From: Cryptomeria japonica
Taxonomy: Eukaryota > Streptophyta > Pinopsida > Cupressales > Cupressaceae
Assembly: GCF_030272615.1 (NCBI RefSeq)
Contig: NC_081405.1
Location: 157,247,454-157,311,453 of the forward strand
Direction of reading: 5' to 3'
DNA: 64,000 nucleotides
The stretch's first letter is position 1, and every line of letters starts with the position of its first letter. The notes beneath the pieces are model-generated. The model did no database searches and was not told the origin of the DNA. It was given only the letters and a program-made list of their open reading frames with translations. The translations under genes were made by a program, and so were the position numbers. Shown here piece after piece: positions 44,724-60,648 of this stretch.

Positions 44724-47700
44724 TTACTCCTGGAAGCCTAAGAACAAATAGTGATATAGCTCTCTCATCTGCACTGCATCCTCCCATGTAGCTGAAGAAT
44801 CATCAATCGGATCCCACTGGACCCTTACCTGCTCTACGCTCCAACCTTTGAGGGACATCTCTCTGTGTTGAAGAATGTGCACAGGCTCCATAGAAAGTTG
44901 CCCATCCTCGACCTGTAAGCATTCCAATCCAACACATGCAAAATATCAGGATAATATAACCTCAAAACTGAAACATGAAAGACATCATGGATGCGGGACA
45001 AGCTAAGCGGCAAGGCAAGGTGATAAGCCATGGGACCAATCCGCTCCAAAATCTCGAAAGGTCCAACAAACTAAGGTGCCAACTTAGAGCCTTTTTTGTA
45101 ACAGATCGGACTCTTTCGCGGGTGAACTCTCAGAAATACCCTGTCACCAATAGAAAACTGCCTATCCACATGATGAGCATCCACATATTTCTTCTGTCTA
45201 TCCTGAGCGGCCAAAAAATTCTCTCTAATGCGAGCCACCTGCTCCTCCATATCCTGCAACATCTTTGATCCAACATGCACTCTATCCTCTAAATGATCCC
45301 AACTCAAGGGCGTCTGACATGGTCTACCATATAATTCCTGATAAAGAGACATACTAATAAAGCTATGGTAACCATTATTGTACGCAAACTCAACCAAATA
45401 GAGATAATCCTCCCAACGAGACTGTTGATCCATCACATACATCCTCAACATATCCTCCAAAACTTGATTCACCCTCTTTGTCTGTCCATCTATCTCGGGG
45501 TGATAAGTTGAACTAAAGTTCAACTGCGTACCCAAATCATGCTGAAGAGCTGTCCAAAATGTTGATGTGAACAATGGATCATGATCTAATATGATCTATC
45601 GAGGAATACCATGCAACCTCACAACTCCCTCCAAGAAAACCCGAGCTACTGTCGTTGTTGTATACGAAGACCTGATGGGAGAAAAGTGTGCTACTTTGGT
45701 CAATCTGTCTAAAGTGACCATAATAGCATCATGACAGCGTGAAGACATGGGCAATCCAACTATAAAACCCATATATATAATATCCCATCTCCATCCTGGA
45801 ACCAAATGTGACTGTAATAATCCTACAGGATGTTGATGCTCTGCCTTCACTCGCTGACACTCTAGGAAACATGCCACAAAATCTCCTCATACCAGACTAA
45901 TGATATATCTATCTCAAATCTGTGTGCATCTTCTTGACACCTGGATGTGTTGAGTAAGGTGCACGATGTGCCTCCGACATGATCAAATCTCGAAGACCGT
46001 CTAATGGTGGAACATAAATACGTCCCAAATGCCTAAGAAGTTCATTTGATTCCACTGAGTAACCTACATATCTTCCCTCAAGAACTCTACCTGTGGCAAC
46101 CTCTACAATAATCTCCTGATACCATATATCTAAAGGAAGGGCACTAAGAATACGACTCCTCAAATCCACACTATGAGACATTTCTGAAATCTCATGCCTA
46201 CTGCGACTCAATGCATCCACTACCACATTCTCCCTACCCTGAATATATCTCACCTCAAAGTCATACTCACATAAGAACTCCATCCAACACCTCTTCCTAG
46301 CATTTAAATTCAGCTGCGTGAAGATATACTACAAACTGTGATGATCACTGTGCAACTCGAATCTATGTCCAAGAAGGAAGTGCCTCCCTCTAACCAAAGC
46401 ATGAACCACTGTCGCTAACTCAAGATCATGGGTGGGATAATTCTGCTCACTGTTCTTAAGTCTATGTGACTCATATGCAATCACACGACCATCCTACACC
46501 AATACTGCTCCTAGACCCTCCAAAGAAGAATCTGAGCACACCACAAAATTCCCCAAAGGGTCTGGCACTGCTAAAATAGGTGCACTGGTCAAACGCTCCT
46601 TAAAGATCTGAAATGCTATCTCACATTGCTCTATCCAAATAAACTTCTTTCCTTTTCTCTGTAGAGAAGTGATAGGATGAGCTATCTTGGAGAAATCCCA
46701 AACATATCTATAATAATATCCTGCTAAACCCATGAAACCACGTACCTCTCCCACATTAGTGGGTGTTGGCCAATCGACAATCACCTGAATCTTTGAGGGA
46801 TCAACTGCGGTACCCTCTCCAGAAATCACATGACCAAGATACCTCACCTCTGTCTGAAAAAAATCACACTACACCAAATTGGCGTATAATTGATTCTCCT
46901 TAAGACACTGCAAAATGTGCCTCACGTGATCCTCATGCTCCTCAACTGATCTCAAATAAATCAAAATATCATCCAGAAATACTAATACAGATCTGTTCAA
47001 ATACAACCTAAATACACCATTCATCAAGCTCATGAAAATCAATGGTGCATTCGTGAGACCAAAAGGTACCACTGTGAACTCATAATGACCATATCTAGTG
47101 CGAAAAGTTGTGCGATGAATGTCTGCCTCCTGAATCCTCAACTGGTGATACCTGGACCTAAGGTCAATCTTAGAGAAGACTTTGACATCCTTAATTTGGT
47201 CAAATAAATCATCGATCCGAGGCAAGGGATATTGGTTCTTCACCGTCACCTTATTAAGTTGTTTGTAATCAATGCATAATCGAAGAGATCTGTCCTTCTT
47301 CTTCACAAATAACACAAGTGCACCCCAAGGGGATACACTAGGACAAATAAACCCCTTCACCAACAACTCCTCTAACTGAACCCTCAACTCATTCAACTCC
47401 TACGTGGTCATCCGATAGGGAGCCTTATAAATAGGTTTAGCTCCTGGCACCAAATAAATCCTGAAATCTATCTCACTGAGGGCGCATACCTAGAATTTCA
47501 CTAGGAAAAACATCTGCAAACTCCTGAAGAATGGGATGTTGTTGCAATAAATCCTCCAAGCTAACTCCCTCATCCACATCCTTCACTCTAACCACAAACA
47601 ACTACCAACCCTTACACGCACACCTCTTCATCTGCATAGCAGAAATCATGAAAAGAGAGATACGTCTCTGAATACCTGCAATCTCCACACTCTTCCCACT

Positions 47701-49322
47701 ATCATCCATCCACTGTACTCTATTACCTCTACAATCTATATGCGCTTGGTGAGATCCAATCCAATCCATACCAAGAATCATATCATAAGATCCCAAAGAC
47801 ATAACACGAAGATCCATAGAAGCATAGCAATCTCCTAAAACTAAAGGACAATTGAGTACAAAGGAATCCACTACCACTTTGGACCCCATAGATAACTCTA
47901 CCTCCCACCTATCATCTTGCTTTTTTCATAGCAATCCCGCATTGCTCTACTAGAAAAGGAGAAATAAAAGAGTTTGATGCTCCAGAATCAAATAACACTA
48001 AACAAGAGATACCACCTATCACACCTGATGTCTCTACAATGGTGGCCTGATGCTCAGCTTGACAGTTATCAACCGCCGCAAAAACGCGATGAGATTTTTC
48101 TACATCTCCAACTGTAGGCTCAGAAGTAGCTGGATTTTGTTTCCTTGGCATCTAAGAAGTACGCTGAGGACAATGAGTGACAATGTGACCTAGGTGTCCA
48201 CATGCGAATCAATCTCTCCTAACAAACACTCTACAACCTGGTGTTGTACTCGACTATTGAACACTGCCTCTACTAGAAGCTGGCTATGAACTCTGTGCTA
48301 GCTGAGAAGGAGTAGGTCTTCTGTCATGCTGACGACTGTGACTCCTATCAACCTAGAATCTGGCACCTTGAACAAAGCTCTCCCCCTGAGAAAACCTCTT
48401 CTTAAACTGTTGACCACTACGGAAAGAAGATGGATGGCTCCCAGCATATCCTGAAGACTGATGTTGTGGACCTCTCACCGTAGGTCCTGTAATGGGTGCA
48501 CTATTTATCTGTCCTCTAGATGCTCCTCTTGATGCTATTGAAAGATTCTTCTCTGCTAGCCTTGCCTTCTCCATAGCTGCCTCCAAGGTCTTAGGTTTAT
48601 GCATCTGAACCTCTCCACCAATACGATCATTAAGACCTCTCACAAGGTGTTGAATCAACATCGGCTCATCATCTACATATCCATCATATTTTCTAAGCTT
48701 GAAGAATCTTTGCTCATACTACTCCACAGTCATCCTCTATTGTATCAAATCATGGAACTCATTGGCCTTCCTCTGCCTCAAATGATCTGAAAGAAATCTA
48801 GCATGAAACTACTCCAAGAATAACTCCCAAGATATCGTCTCTATGTCCAAATGCAGCTTTTGTTCCTCCATGTGCCACCATGTTGTTGCAAAATCACGAA
48901 GATGAAAAATCACACATCTCACCTTGGTGTTACTGATGCATAGCAAAACACCTACCTAAGTCCAATAACCATGTCTCTGCCTACATGCCACTGCCTAAGC
49001 CATCAAAGTTAGGAGGATGAGTCTTATATAGATCTCTGATGTGACTAGCTACAAGCACCTCCTGATCTACCTCCATTCTCCTCCTAGGAGAATGCAAATG
49101 CTCTCTCTCCCGATGCTCTAAATGACAAGATCCCTCCTGCTAGTTCTCCTCATGTCTCAGTCCTAAGCAACCAAGAAGCTCCTAAAGCATGTTCACCAAC
49201 TACAGAATTGGATCATCTCTAGGCTACTCCTGCTCTTGCTCCTCCTGGTGTGACTCTTCAGAAACCTCAAGATGAGTACCCATGCGACTAGCATGATGAT
49301 GATCTCTAACCCTAGCAGGCAT
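44724..49322 (-). pseudogene. chromovirus gag-pol with chromodomain, inactivated
   Basis: Minus strand from ATG 49322 (MPARVRDHHHASRMG). Gag core 49000-48360; zinc knuckle CGHLGHIVTHC near 48210, with a TGA in place of its first Cys. Protease: LFDSGASNSFIS (48000) and YDMILGMDWI. Reverse transcriptase 47396-46869: [40 protein letters not shown] and FLDDILIY. RNase H from 46847 (FVVCSDSSLEGLGAVL). Integrase: HPGVKKMHTDLR, WRWDIIYMGFIVGLP, HPEIDGQTKRVNQ and WEDYLYLVEFAYN. Chromodomain at the end: EPVHILQHREMSLKG, VRVQW, ATWEDAVQMRELY. Substitutions hit integrase catalytic sites (MGF for MDF, TKR for TER). Frames change at least three times. Ends 7 bp before the polypurine tract, as usual for chromoviruses. 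Confidence 0.9.
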
Positions 49323-49481
49323 CTTGTCTAAGAAAATGCAAAGCAAATTATAAGCTAAACATCTAAGGAAACTATAACAAGCAAATAAATAGCAAGGATA
49401 AAACCTTTGGGCCACCCCATGCCAAATGCTAAAATGCACAATCGGCTCAATCAAAACCAGAGTACCCAATGTTGAATATGG

Positions 49482-49494
49482 GCTCTGATACCAA
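49482..49494 (-). promoter_or_regulatory. primer-binding site of chromovirus
   Basis: Minus-strand TTGGTATCAGAGC, two bases from the LTR end (GGGCATTACA). It is complementary to the 3' end of initiator methionine tRNA. Confidence 0.85.
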
Positions 49495-49496
49495 GT

Positions 49497-52400
49497 TGTA
49501 ATGCCCATCAAAATACCCTAAAGAAACTAAACAAGAATATCCAAATGGAGATAAAAAAATTTCTTAATTAAAATCTAATAACAACTAATGCAACATATAA
49601 CATCTCCATCAATATACATTCATTCATCAATTAACTAATGTGAACATACATCATTGCTCATTTCATGAATTAATGAAAGCGAAAATAGCACAACATCATT
49701 AATCTTTCCCTAGTGTACTTTAACATCATTACTTAAATTCATTTTCACAATAGCGTACTACACACATGATAGGTATATCTCATCTTCATTAATGCGTCAT
49801 ATTCTAATTCTCTAATCATGAGATATGCACCCTACTACATTACTTATTTCTCATGATATACATAATTTCCTTTCTACCAATGCATCTACTTGAATCATTC
49901 ATATTTACTAGATCCAATTGCCATCTTCTAACATATTCACTTATTAATCTATGAATATTCCTCTTTCAAGATTATTCAACATTCTAACTAGCCTCTAAAC
50001 ATTCCATGAAATAATACAACTAAACCATAATGCAAATCCATTCTATTCCAACTATAATCCACTTATTTCCATAATTCATAAGATCACATCTCTACAATAG
50101 TACAGATACAAATATGCCTTAATTCTAGTTTCCAACTACAATTCATCTTACAAATATAAGTACATTAAATACATCATGAGCATAGCTCTTTCTACTACAA
50201 TATTTCATCTACAATATACAAAAGTATTACATTACATACATTTTATCTTATCCATTACATAAATCTACTACAAGGTACATCCATAGTACATCATGAAGAA
50301 GAATCCACATCCACACAAGAAGAATCCAAGAGAACATCCCAATGGCTAAAAAGCACCAACCTCCCAACCATGTGGAACCAAAGGAACCACCCCCCATGCT
50401 AGGAAATCACACAAGGTCCCAACACATACTCTAAACCTAATCTGGCACCTATAACCAAGGAGACTAACCACACAAGGACTCTCAAGCAAAAACTCACACA
50501 TACAACAAGAATGAACTCCTAGAGGCGTAAAACTCATCAAGACATAAATGCATCCAATAAGCATAATTATAAATGATAAGGGAAACACATGTAGGAGTGG
50601 AGTGTCATCGCATGACATCCTCAAAACATAATAACATAAGGTACAAGGAACTAACCTAATGGACATGTGGAGCCATCTCAACCTATGAGAGACTAAGGGA
50701 GATTATCTTACCGTCTTCACGGCCTTCTCATGCTTGTCCTAAAAAATCCTCCCTAGGACTAAGTCATGAGGCACAAATCAATTTATCATCTTATTAATTA
50801 ATCTAACTACCCAGCCTATCAATTATTAGGTTATCACTTATTTAAAAAATCACAGAAAACTCCAATGTGCCCTAGTGGTCTACACTTCATACATCCTTAC
50901 AAGGAACCTCATGCAAGCCTATCTCTCGTGACCCCGGTCATCACAAGGAAGCCCACTCCTCTTAACATGGCCCAACAATAAATCACAAGAGGCTCTACCA
51001 ACATAAATACATGAAAATAATACTCAATACAGCCAATAAATTCCACACATACTCTCACAACATATGCAAGACTACAACAACATCAATATAGCAAAATGAG
51101 CCTCTTGGCTAGCAATAAACAAAGGCATATCAAGTCATCAACTGTTTCCATCAAATAAAAGATAACATCATAGCAAGGCCTACTCACTTGCTAGTCCAAA
51201 AACAACATAGAAATCGTCTCAATCATCCATGGCCTATCAACATGGAAGAGAATATAGAATATCCAAAATGCATAGAGAAACAAATATACTCAAAACCATC
51301 AAAATGCATCAAAACTGATCAAACCTAAAACTGAAAAATATTAACAAACCTCAAATAAAGCCTCTGGTACAAAAATCAATTCGGGAAAATACCTCAAAAA
51401 TGACCAAATCCAGAAAAACACAAAACACATACAGGTTAGCCCTTTTGCCCCGTAGGATAGCGCTTCTGCCAAAAAGGACAATTCAAATGAAATACAGAAC
51501 AATGCTTATGCTTCCAAAATCATGCATATGTATCCTGAGACAGTGCTTCCTTACTCAGGTTTGCACTTATGCCTTCAGTGACAGTGCTTATGTTGCGCAG
51601 AGCAGCGCAAATGCAATATAAAACAATGCTTTCGCGCATTAAGACAACGGTTTTGCAGAAACAATGCTTTTGCACAAAACTTACAGAAAACTTCTTTTGG
51701 GTAAAATCATAAAATCCAAACTTTACAAAAGGGCTCGAAAAACATATGAAAAGAGACGCCCAGAAACAAGGAATACATAGGTATAAACATAATAAAATAT
51801 CTCAAACTATAAACCAAGATTTAATCAAATATCTTCATGACGTAAAAAAAAAATAGAACCACTACAAAACTCATAGAGAATCCACTGAAGACAATCACAA
51901 CCAAAGAACTCACAAAGGTAAAACCAATCTACTCTCATACAAATAAGGAATAATCAACCAAAGATGTTCCAAACTATATATATATATCCCAGCAACTATA
52001 TAAAAACTTTCATAACATAAAGTCTCCCTCCCAAATATTAACCTTCAACAATAATAAAACTATAGAGTAAAATAATATTTCAACCCAGACCCAAACAATG
52101 CAACCACAATGCATACACAGAGAAGACATTGAAAGCAAAATGCAAAGTGAAGAACTCCAACCTGCAACTTGAAGTAATGGATTGAAGCTGAAGAAGAGCT
52201 CCCACAAGCCAAACCAAATCCAATCCAAGCTCCAGCCAAAACCAAGAGAGAAGAAATCCAAAATCAAGAATAAAACTTGCTAGAGAAATTTGCAAAGAAG
52301 AGCCAACCAACCCGAAAAACCTCACGGGAATGAAAATAAAAAGCAGCAATAATCCAAAACCCTAGCCTCAATCTTGACCAATCAAAATATTCCATTTTGG

Positions 52401-53260
52401 AGTATATTTTACCAACCCACCATTTAATATAATTTATTGACCCATTTTGAATTTAACCAATGAGAGTGAAGGGTAGGCAAAGTAAATAAAATATACGTAT
52501 CCAGCTAAGTGGGATTGTTTCATTTCTTTATTTAATTTAATGTGTTCATACATCCCACTTAGGAATAAAAGTCAAACTATTAAATAAATATAAGTTGTAA
52601 ATAAATAATCCAAATGGGGATTAAAATCAAATAACCCAAAAGCTAATAAAATAAATTAAAGAACCAAATAAGTATAAGATATCAAATAAATATTAAACCA
52701 TAGAAAGTCCAATAAATAATTAATTAATCAAATATCATTAAAGATTAAATCACAAATGTGAAATAAATATTAAACAACAATAAAGTTTATCAAATATTAA
52801 ATAATCGTAAAATCAATAAACATTAATTATCAAATAAATATAAATACCAAATAATTAAATATTCAAAACTTATAAATTAAATATATTAAAATAAACATTA
52901 CCAAATATAAAACTACACATCAAGAGCCACGTAATTACTCTAACATAAACAAGTAAATCAACTGGCATAAAATGAACTCACAATACCAAAAGACCAAGCT
53001 TACTAACTGACATGGCGAATTATACCAAGACGCTGACTACTCACGATGAACAACCTAGACCTAGAGTATGTGAGGGGAACTCGTGCCATCTCCAAACCAC
53101 ATGAGCTATTGGAACTAAAGACATGCTCAGACCTGTGAAGCCAGGTGGAGTCGATGTCTGGTACCTCTAAAATCCTGCAACCACAAAATGACAATACCAC
53201 ATATACATATACATATATAGAACAAGCAAGTGATAGAGAATCACGACGACACATCCCGCT
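49497..53260 (-). mobile_element. 5' LTR, collinear part
   Basis: Matches 40404-44294 throughout with scattered transitions and small indels. It stops at ACATCCCGCT; the last ~407 bp of LTR (the U3 start, equivalent to 44295-44701) are missing. Duplicated LTR segments follow instead. Confidence 0.88.
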
Positions 53261-54235
53261 GAAATAAATATTAAACAACAATAAAGTTTATCAAATATTA
53301 AATAATCGTAAAATCAATAAACGTTAATTATCAAATAAATATAAATACCAAATAATTAAATATTCAAAACTTATAAATTAAATATATTAAAATAAACATT
53401 ACCAAATATAAAACTACACATCAAGAGCCACATAATTACTCTAACATAAACAAGTAAATCAACCAGCATAAAATGAACTCACAATACCAAAAGACCAAGC
53501 TTACTAACTGACATGGTGAATTATGCCAAGACAAATATATTAAAATAAACATTACCAAATATAAAAATACACATCAAGAGCCACATAATTACTCTAACAT
53601 AAACAAGTAAATCAACAGACATAAAATGAACTCACAATACCAAAAGACCAAGCTTACTAACTGACATGGTGAATTATGCCAAGACGCTGACTACTCATGA
53701 TGAACAACTTAGACCTAGAGTATGTGAGGGGAACTCATGCCATCTCCAGACCACATAAGTCATTGGAACTAAAGACACGCTCAGACCTGTGAAGCCAGGT
53801 GGAGTCGATGTCTGGTACGAAAAACTCTCATAACATAAAGTCTCCCTCCCAAATATTAACCTTCAACAATAATAAAACTATAGAGTAAAATAATATTTCA
53901 ACCCAAACCCAAACAATGCAGCCACAATGCATACACAGAGAAGCCATTGAAAGCAAAATGTGAAATGAAGAACTCCAACCTATAACTTGAAGTAATGGAT
54001 TGAAGCTGAAGAAGAGCTCCCGCAAGCCAAACCAAATCCAATCCAAGCTCCAACCAAAACCAAGAGAGAAGAAATCCAAAATCAAGAAGAAAACTTGCTG
54101 GAGAAATTTACAAAGAAGAGCCAACCAACCCGAAAAACCTCACGGGAATGAAAATAAAAAGCAGCAATAATCCAAAACCCTAGCCTCAATCTCGACCAAT
54201 CAAAATATTCCATTTTTGAGTATATTTTACCAACC
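53261..54235 (-). repeat. three shuffled LTR segments replacing the U3 end
   Basis: 53261-53532 repeats 52760-53031; 53533-53818 repeats 52879-53164; 53819-54235 repeats 52001-52417. All are in direct orientation, back to back, with a few differences from their source each. At 54236 the LTR similarity ends abruptly (CAACC|GAGACC). Confidence 0.88.
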
Positions 54236-54665
54236 GAGACCACAATGACCCCTTATAACATCCTAGTGTACATACGACATTCCCCTTAGGATCACATATT
54301 ACAAATTTAATAATTTTATAATCACAATGACCTCTATTTTTTTTGAGATATGGAGTTCAATAACAAACAATGTCAAAAAAATTAGAGAAGTTACATTCCA
54401 TTTTGTAGATCAATGCCCATGTTTTTGTTTCAAACAAAAAAATTAATTTTGATATACACACAAATATTTATACATTACAATAAAATATAGGTCTAATTTG
54501 TTTTGTTATTGACTTATAAAAATTATACATATCATGTTCTTGAATTTTTGACATGTATTCAAGATTTAAATATATATGTATTTCTTTCTCTCTGAAATAT
54601 ATGTTATCTCTCTCTCTCTCTTTGAAATATTTGAATTTTTTATGTATTCAAAGACTTAAATTTTT

Positions 54666-54721
<56 letters not shown>

Positions 54722-54981
54722 GAAATATTTATTATCTCTCTCTATGTCATGAAAATGATCTCTCTCTCTCTCTACAATTATTTATACGTTACAATAAAAT
54801 ATAGGTCTAATTTTTTTTGTTATTGACTTATAAAAATTATATATATCATGTTCTTGATTTTTTTATGTATTCAAGATATATATATATATATATATATATA
54901 TATCAAGCTTTGAAATATATGTTATCTCTCTCTGAAATATATGTTCTCTCTCTCTCTCTCTCTGAAATTTTTAAAAATATT

Positions 54982-55013
<32 letters not shown>

Positions 55014-55150
55014 GTTATCTCTCTCTCTTTGTCATGAAAATTATCTCTCTCTCTCACTACAATTTAACTATTTTTAATTTTTAATGTTTTAAATTGAATG
55101 CACTTCATGTGTGTGTGTGATTACGTATTTATTTTAACTTTATGACATAC
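54236..55150. repeat. TA/TC microsatellites with a ~314-bp duplication
   Basis: Dense TATATA and TCTCTC runs. The segment starting ACATTACAATAAAATATAGG (54472) is repeated from about 54786 (ACGTTACAATAAAATATAGG), including the following TTCTTGA..TTATGTATTCAAG. No gene; the frame at 54817-55077 is artefactual. Confidence 0.75.
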
Positions 55151-55158
55151 CTAGATAG

Positions 55159-57356
<2,198 letters not shown>

Positions 57357-57405
57357 TTTGCTGAACTTTATAGCTCGTTTGTTTACCTTTTTATAGACTT
57401 TCATA

Positions 57406-57675
57406 TTATATATATTCATGCATGTATGAAGTTTAGACTAGATTATACTTTATGCAGTTTGTGTTTGATCAGATTATATATTTCATGCATGTATGAAGTT
57501 TAGACTAGATTATACTTTATAAAATTTGTGTTTGATCAAATTATATATTTCATGCACATGTATGTTAGATTATATGTACTTTATACAATTTGTGTTTGAT
57601 GGACTGGATTATATATATCATGTGCATGTATGGTTAGATTGTACTTTATATATACATGTATAGTTTGTGCATTTG
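57406..57675 (+). repeat. ~67-bp tandem repeat, four copies
   Basis: Copies start at about 57406, 57473, 57540 and 57608 with ATTATATAT.TCATG, then TTAGA(CTAGA)TTATACTTTAT and TTTGTGTTTGAT. The first two are nearly identical; the last is most diverged. Confidence 0.75.
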
Positions 57676-58190
57676 ATCCTGGATTAAATATATCACATCA
57701 TTTGTATTCAGATAATTATATATATGATTGATTGCACGTGCATGTTAAATTACTTGCTTTAAATATATATGATTGAATGCACATGTTCTCTAAAACTTTC
57801 AAATTTATATATATCTGTGATTGAATTTACATGTACATGTAGATAGATTAGAAAAAGATTGATATGTTTATAATTTAAATTTAAAATTTAAAATTTTACT
57901 ACATGTAACATGTATACAGTAGATATGCATTAATTTAAAAGAATATGTTCAAACAATATATATATCCACTCCACTGTGCAAGCCATGAACAATATAGAAA
58001 TCACACTTGTTAATATCAAATGAACAAACTAAACTTAATGAACATATTCAATTTAATTTAAATTCTAGGTCCATTTACTTCTAGGTGTACTAAATAGTTC
58101 ACACCATGTACTTCTAGGTACATACAAGTTAAATAGTTCACAACACATCACTTAGTGGTTCAGACCGCTCTTCAATTATTACGCATGTAT
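57676..58190. other. AT-rich sequence, nothing recognised
   Basis: TATATG-rich at first, then ordinary AT-rich sequence up to the copia LTR. No coding or structural signal. Confidence 0.4.
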
Positions 58191-59306
58191 TGTTGGCTTT
58201 ATGATGATTGTAATGTATTCATCACTTGTTGTCATTGATGAAACACTCTCACACACATATATGATTACATTGACTACCAATGTAACTTCAATTGGTTTAC
58301 ACTGACAATCGGTATGTTTAAGGCTTATCTCTAACTAGTATTTTGTGTCAACCGGTTTATGCTTAAGAGATAACCTGTGGCTACACTAAGTCGGCATCAA
58401 AATGAAGATGAAGATGAAGATGGAGATCAAGAGGAAGATTCCAGGACATCGGATCAAATATTTTGTTCCAACCGGTATTGACTGCTCTAACCGATATCTG
58501 ATTTTTGTGATGAGTTACCAGCATCGACTTCTTGACGGTCATTTTTGTGATGAGTTATGATTACTTGTCTAGATACACTGCACCTAGGAAATTATGTTTT
58601 GATTTCCTTAGGCCAACATAAGATTTGAATGTCTATTTAAAGACATCTTAGTGAATCATTTGATAATGATAGAGAATGATGGTATGCGAATACTGATATG
58701 CATCAAGAGTGAAAGCCTTTTTTGAAGAGTGATAAGTGTTAAGATGGAGAGCAATGTTGAATGTACTTAAGGATCTGATCAAGTAAATATTGTGCTACTC
58801 AGAATAGATCAATCCATTCTTGTTATTTTCTAATCATTACAACATAATCAAATCCCTTAATCGGGTAAGCTCTAGCAAGCTTTATTGTACAAATTCTCTA
58901 ACAAGGTGATCCATTAGTTTGGATTCTCAAATCCTCCAGTGAGGTTACTCCTAACAGGGTAGTACTCTTAACAAGGTATAATCTTCTAATCAAGCTTGGG
59001 ATCTCTAACAAGATTCACTCCTAACAGAGCACTTTGTAGACCTTAACAGGTCAATTATCTATTACTGCAAATAGTTAACTTGTGAGTTCCATCTCACCGT
59101 GGTTTTTACCTATTTGGGTTTTCCACTTATAAAACACTTGTGTTATGGTGGATGCTTTACTTTATGTGGATGTTGTTTTATCATTTTGGATAGCATGTAT
59201 TTTGTTTAAATGCTTGGTTAAGTTCATTTACCGGTTAGTGTTTGAAGTAGTATTTTATTTGAGGTCACTGATTCACCCCCCCTCTCAGTTCTTTTCAAGT
59301 CCATCA
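58191..59306 (+). mobile_element. 5' LTR of a second copia-type element
   Basis: 1116 bp, starts TGTTGGCTTTATGATG and ends TCCATCA, one base before a primer site. Repeated AATCCCTTAATCGGGT/CTCCTAACAGGGT phrases lie at 58850-59050, followed by CACCGTGGTTTTTACC and a C-run with CTCTCAG, as in the 25463 element. No 3' LTR is in the window. Confidence 0.85.
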
Positions 59307-59307
59307 A

Positions 59308-59320
59308 TTGGTATCAGAGC
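59308..59320 (+). promoter_or_regulatory. primer-binding site of second copia element
   Basis: TTGGTATCAGAGC, a perfect match to the initiator-tRNA primer site, one base after the LTR. Confidence 0.85.
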
Positions 59321-59344
59321 CTACCTTTCTATAAGTCTAACCAC

Positions 59345-60648
59345 TTGGAAGGAGACACGGGGGAATACAATGTGAGGGAACTCACTCACCATTTGGTTGA
59401 ATCTAACAGAGCATATGATGAACTCAAGATCAAGTTTAAAGCCTCTTTAGCCAAGAGAAGAGAGCTTGCTGAGCAGTTGATGGAATTCATTGAAATAGCT
59501 CGTCTGATGAAGCAGACATGGATTCCCTAGTTGGCGAAGTGGACAAACTAAATGAATCTAAAACTAACCTTAGGAGGGAGCTGGAAGGACTGATTATCAG
59601 GATGAGTCGAGAGCTAGAAAACAGAAGGAAAGCTGAAGATTTGGTAAAGGACAAGGTGCATGAGATCTCTAAGTTGAAACAAGAGGTCGGTACCATTATC
59701 GCCTATCTGCAGGAGGATAAAGAAGAGAAAGAAGAAATACAAGCTGAACTGAATGCAGCTATTTCTCAGAATGAAACCTTGATGGAGACCAATGATGCTC
59801 TTTCCAAGGAACTTGCTGAGACAAAGGAGATACTTGCTAAGTTCAACCGGAGTGCTGCTATGTTAGAACAAAAGTTGGAATCAGTGAAGCCATCAAAGGA
59901 TACCACTGGACTTGGTTTCTCTGGATATGAGGAAGGTGAAACCTCTGGAACCAAGAATGATGCACAAAAGGAGCAATCAGCACCTAAGAACAACAAAAAG
60001 AGTAAAGGTAAGCAAAAGTTTAAACCTATTTGCTTTAACTGTCTTAAGGAAGGACATACTGCCAATGTATGTAGAAGCAAGGCTTACAATAACTATCCTT
60101 ACATACAAAAGAATGTGGATAGAACTGGTAGATTTAATGGTCACTGTTATGCATACAACAAGTTTGGACATAGAGATTTTGAGTGCAAGTCAGTTATGAA
60201 CAACTCTGGAAGTTATACACCCAGATCTAAAGGAGTTGTCTTGAAACCTCCTATGAACAGGAACCCAAACTAGCACAGAACCTATGACCACCAGTCAAAT
60301 GGTTATGAAATGACAAACAGTTGGAGAGCAACCTGTTTGATCTGTCATGGTAGCGGTCACACTGCTACAACATGCAGAAGGGAGAATGGAAAGGTTAACG
60401 CCAAACCATGGAGATCACCTGGTATGGTATGTTATCACTGCAACAAACTGGGGCACTTAGCAAAATTTTGTAGATCAAGAAATAAAAAACCGATCAACTC
60501 TTTCAAGGATCAGAAAGGCAAGTAGAAACTTGATGTTGAGAAAACCAGAGAGGATATGAACTGGACTTGGAAGAAGAAAAATGATGATTCACCTGAAGAA
60601 GAAATTGTTCCTTCACCAAGTGAAGAGAACCCAGCACCCCTAACTTAA
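59345..60648 (+). pseudogene. gag-like protein with coiled coil and four zinc knuckles
   Basis: Starts about 40 bp after the primer site with a TTG-initiated frame (EGDTGEYNVRELTHHLVESN), shifts frame near 59510, then runs from MDSLVGEVDKLNESK to SPSEENPAPLT. Residues 1 to about 190 are a long charged heptad region, a likely coiled coil. Then come knuckles CFNCLKEGHTANVC, CYAYNKFGHRDFEC (second Cys is Tyr), CLICHGSGHTATTC and CYHCNKLGHLAKFC. In-frame TAGs at about 60271 and 60523. The usual N-terminal copia gag domain is missing, so it is either truncated or a special gag. It would package element RNA. No protease, integrase or reverse transcriptase follows. Confidence 0.7.

Larger units (their letters stand above)
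40404..54235 (-). mobile_element. chromodomain Ty3/gypsy element (Tekay/Del type), minus strand
   Basis: Read on the minus strand: rearranged 5' LTR 54235-49497, primer site 49494-49482, gag-pol-chromodomain 49322-44724, polypurine tract 44717-44702, 3' LTR 44701-40404. Presence of a C-terminal chromodomain after integrase defines chromoviruses; the domain sequence and very long LTR suggest the Tekay/Del group. All coding domains are broken by stops and shifts. LTR identity is high by eye. Confidence 0.9.
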
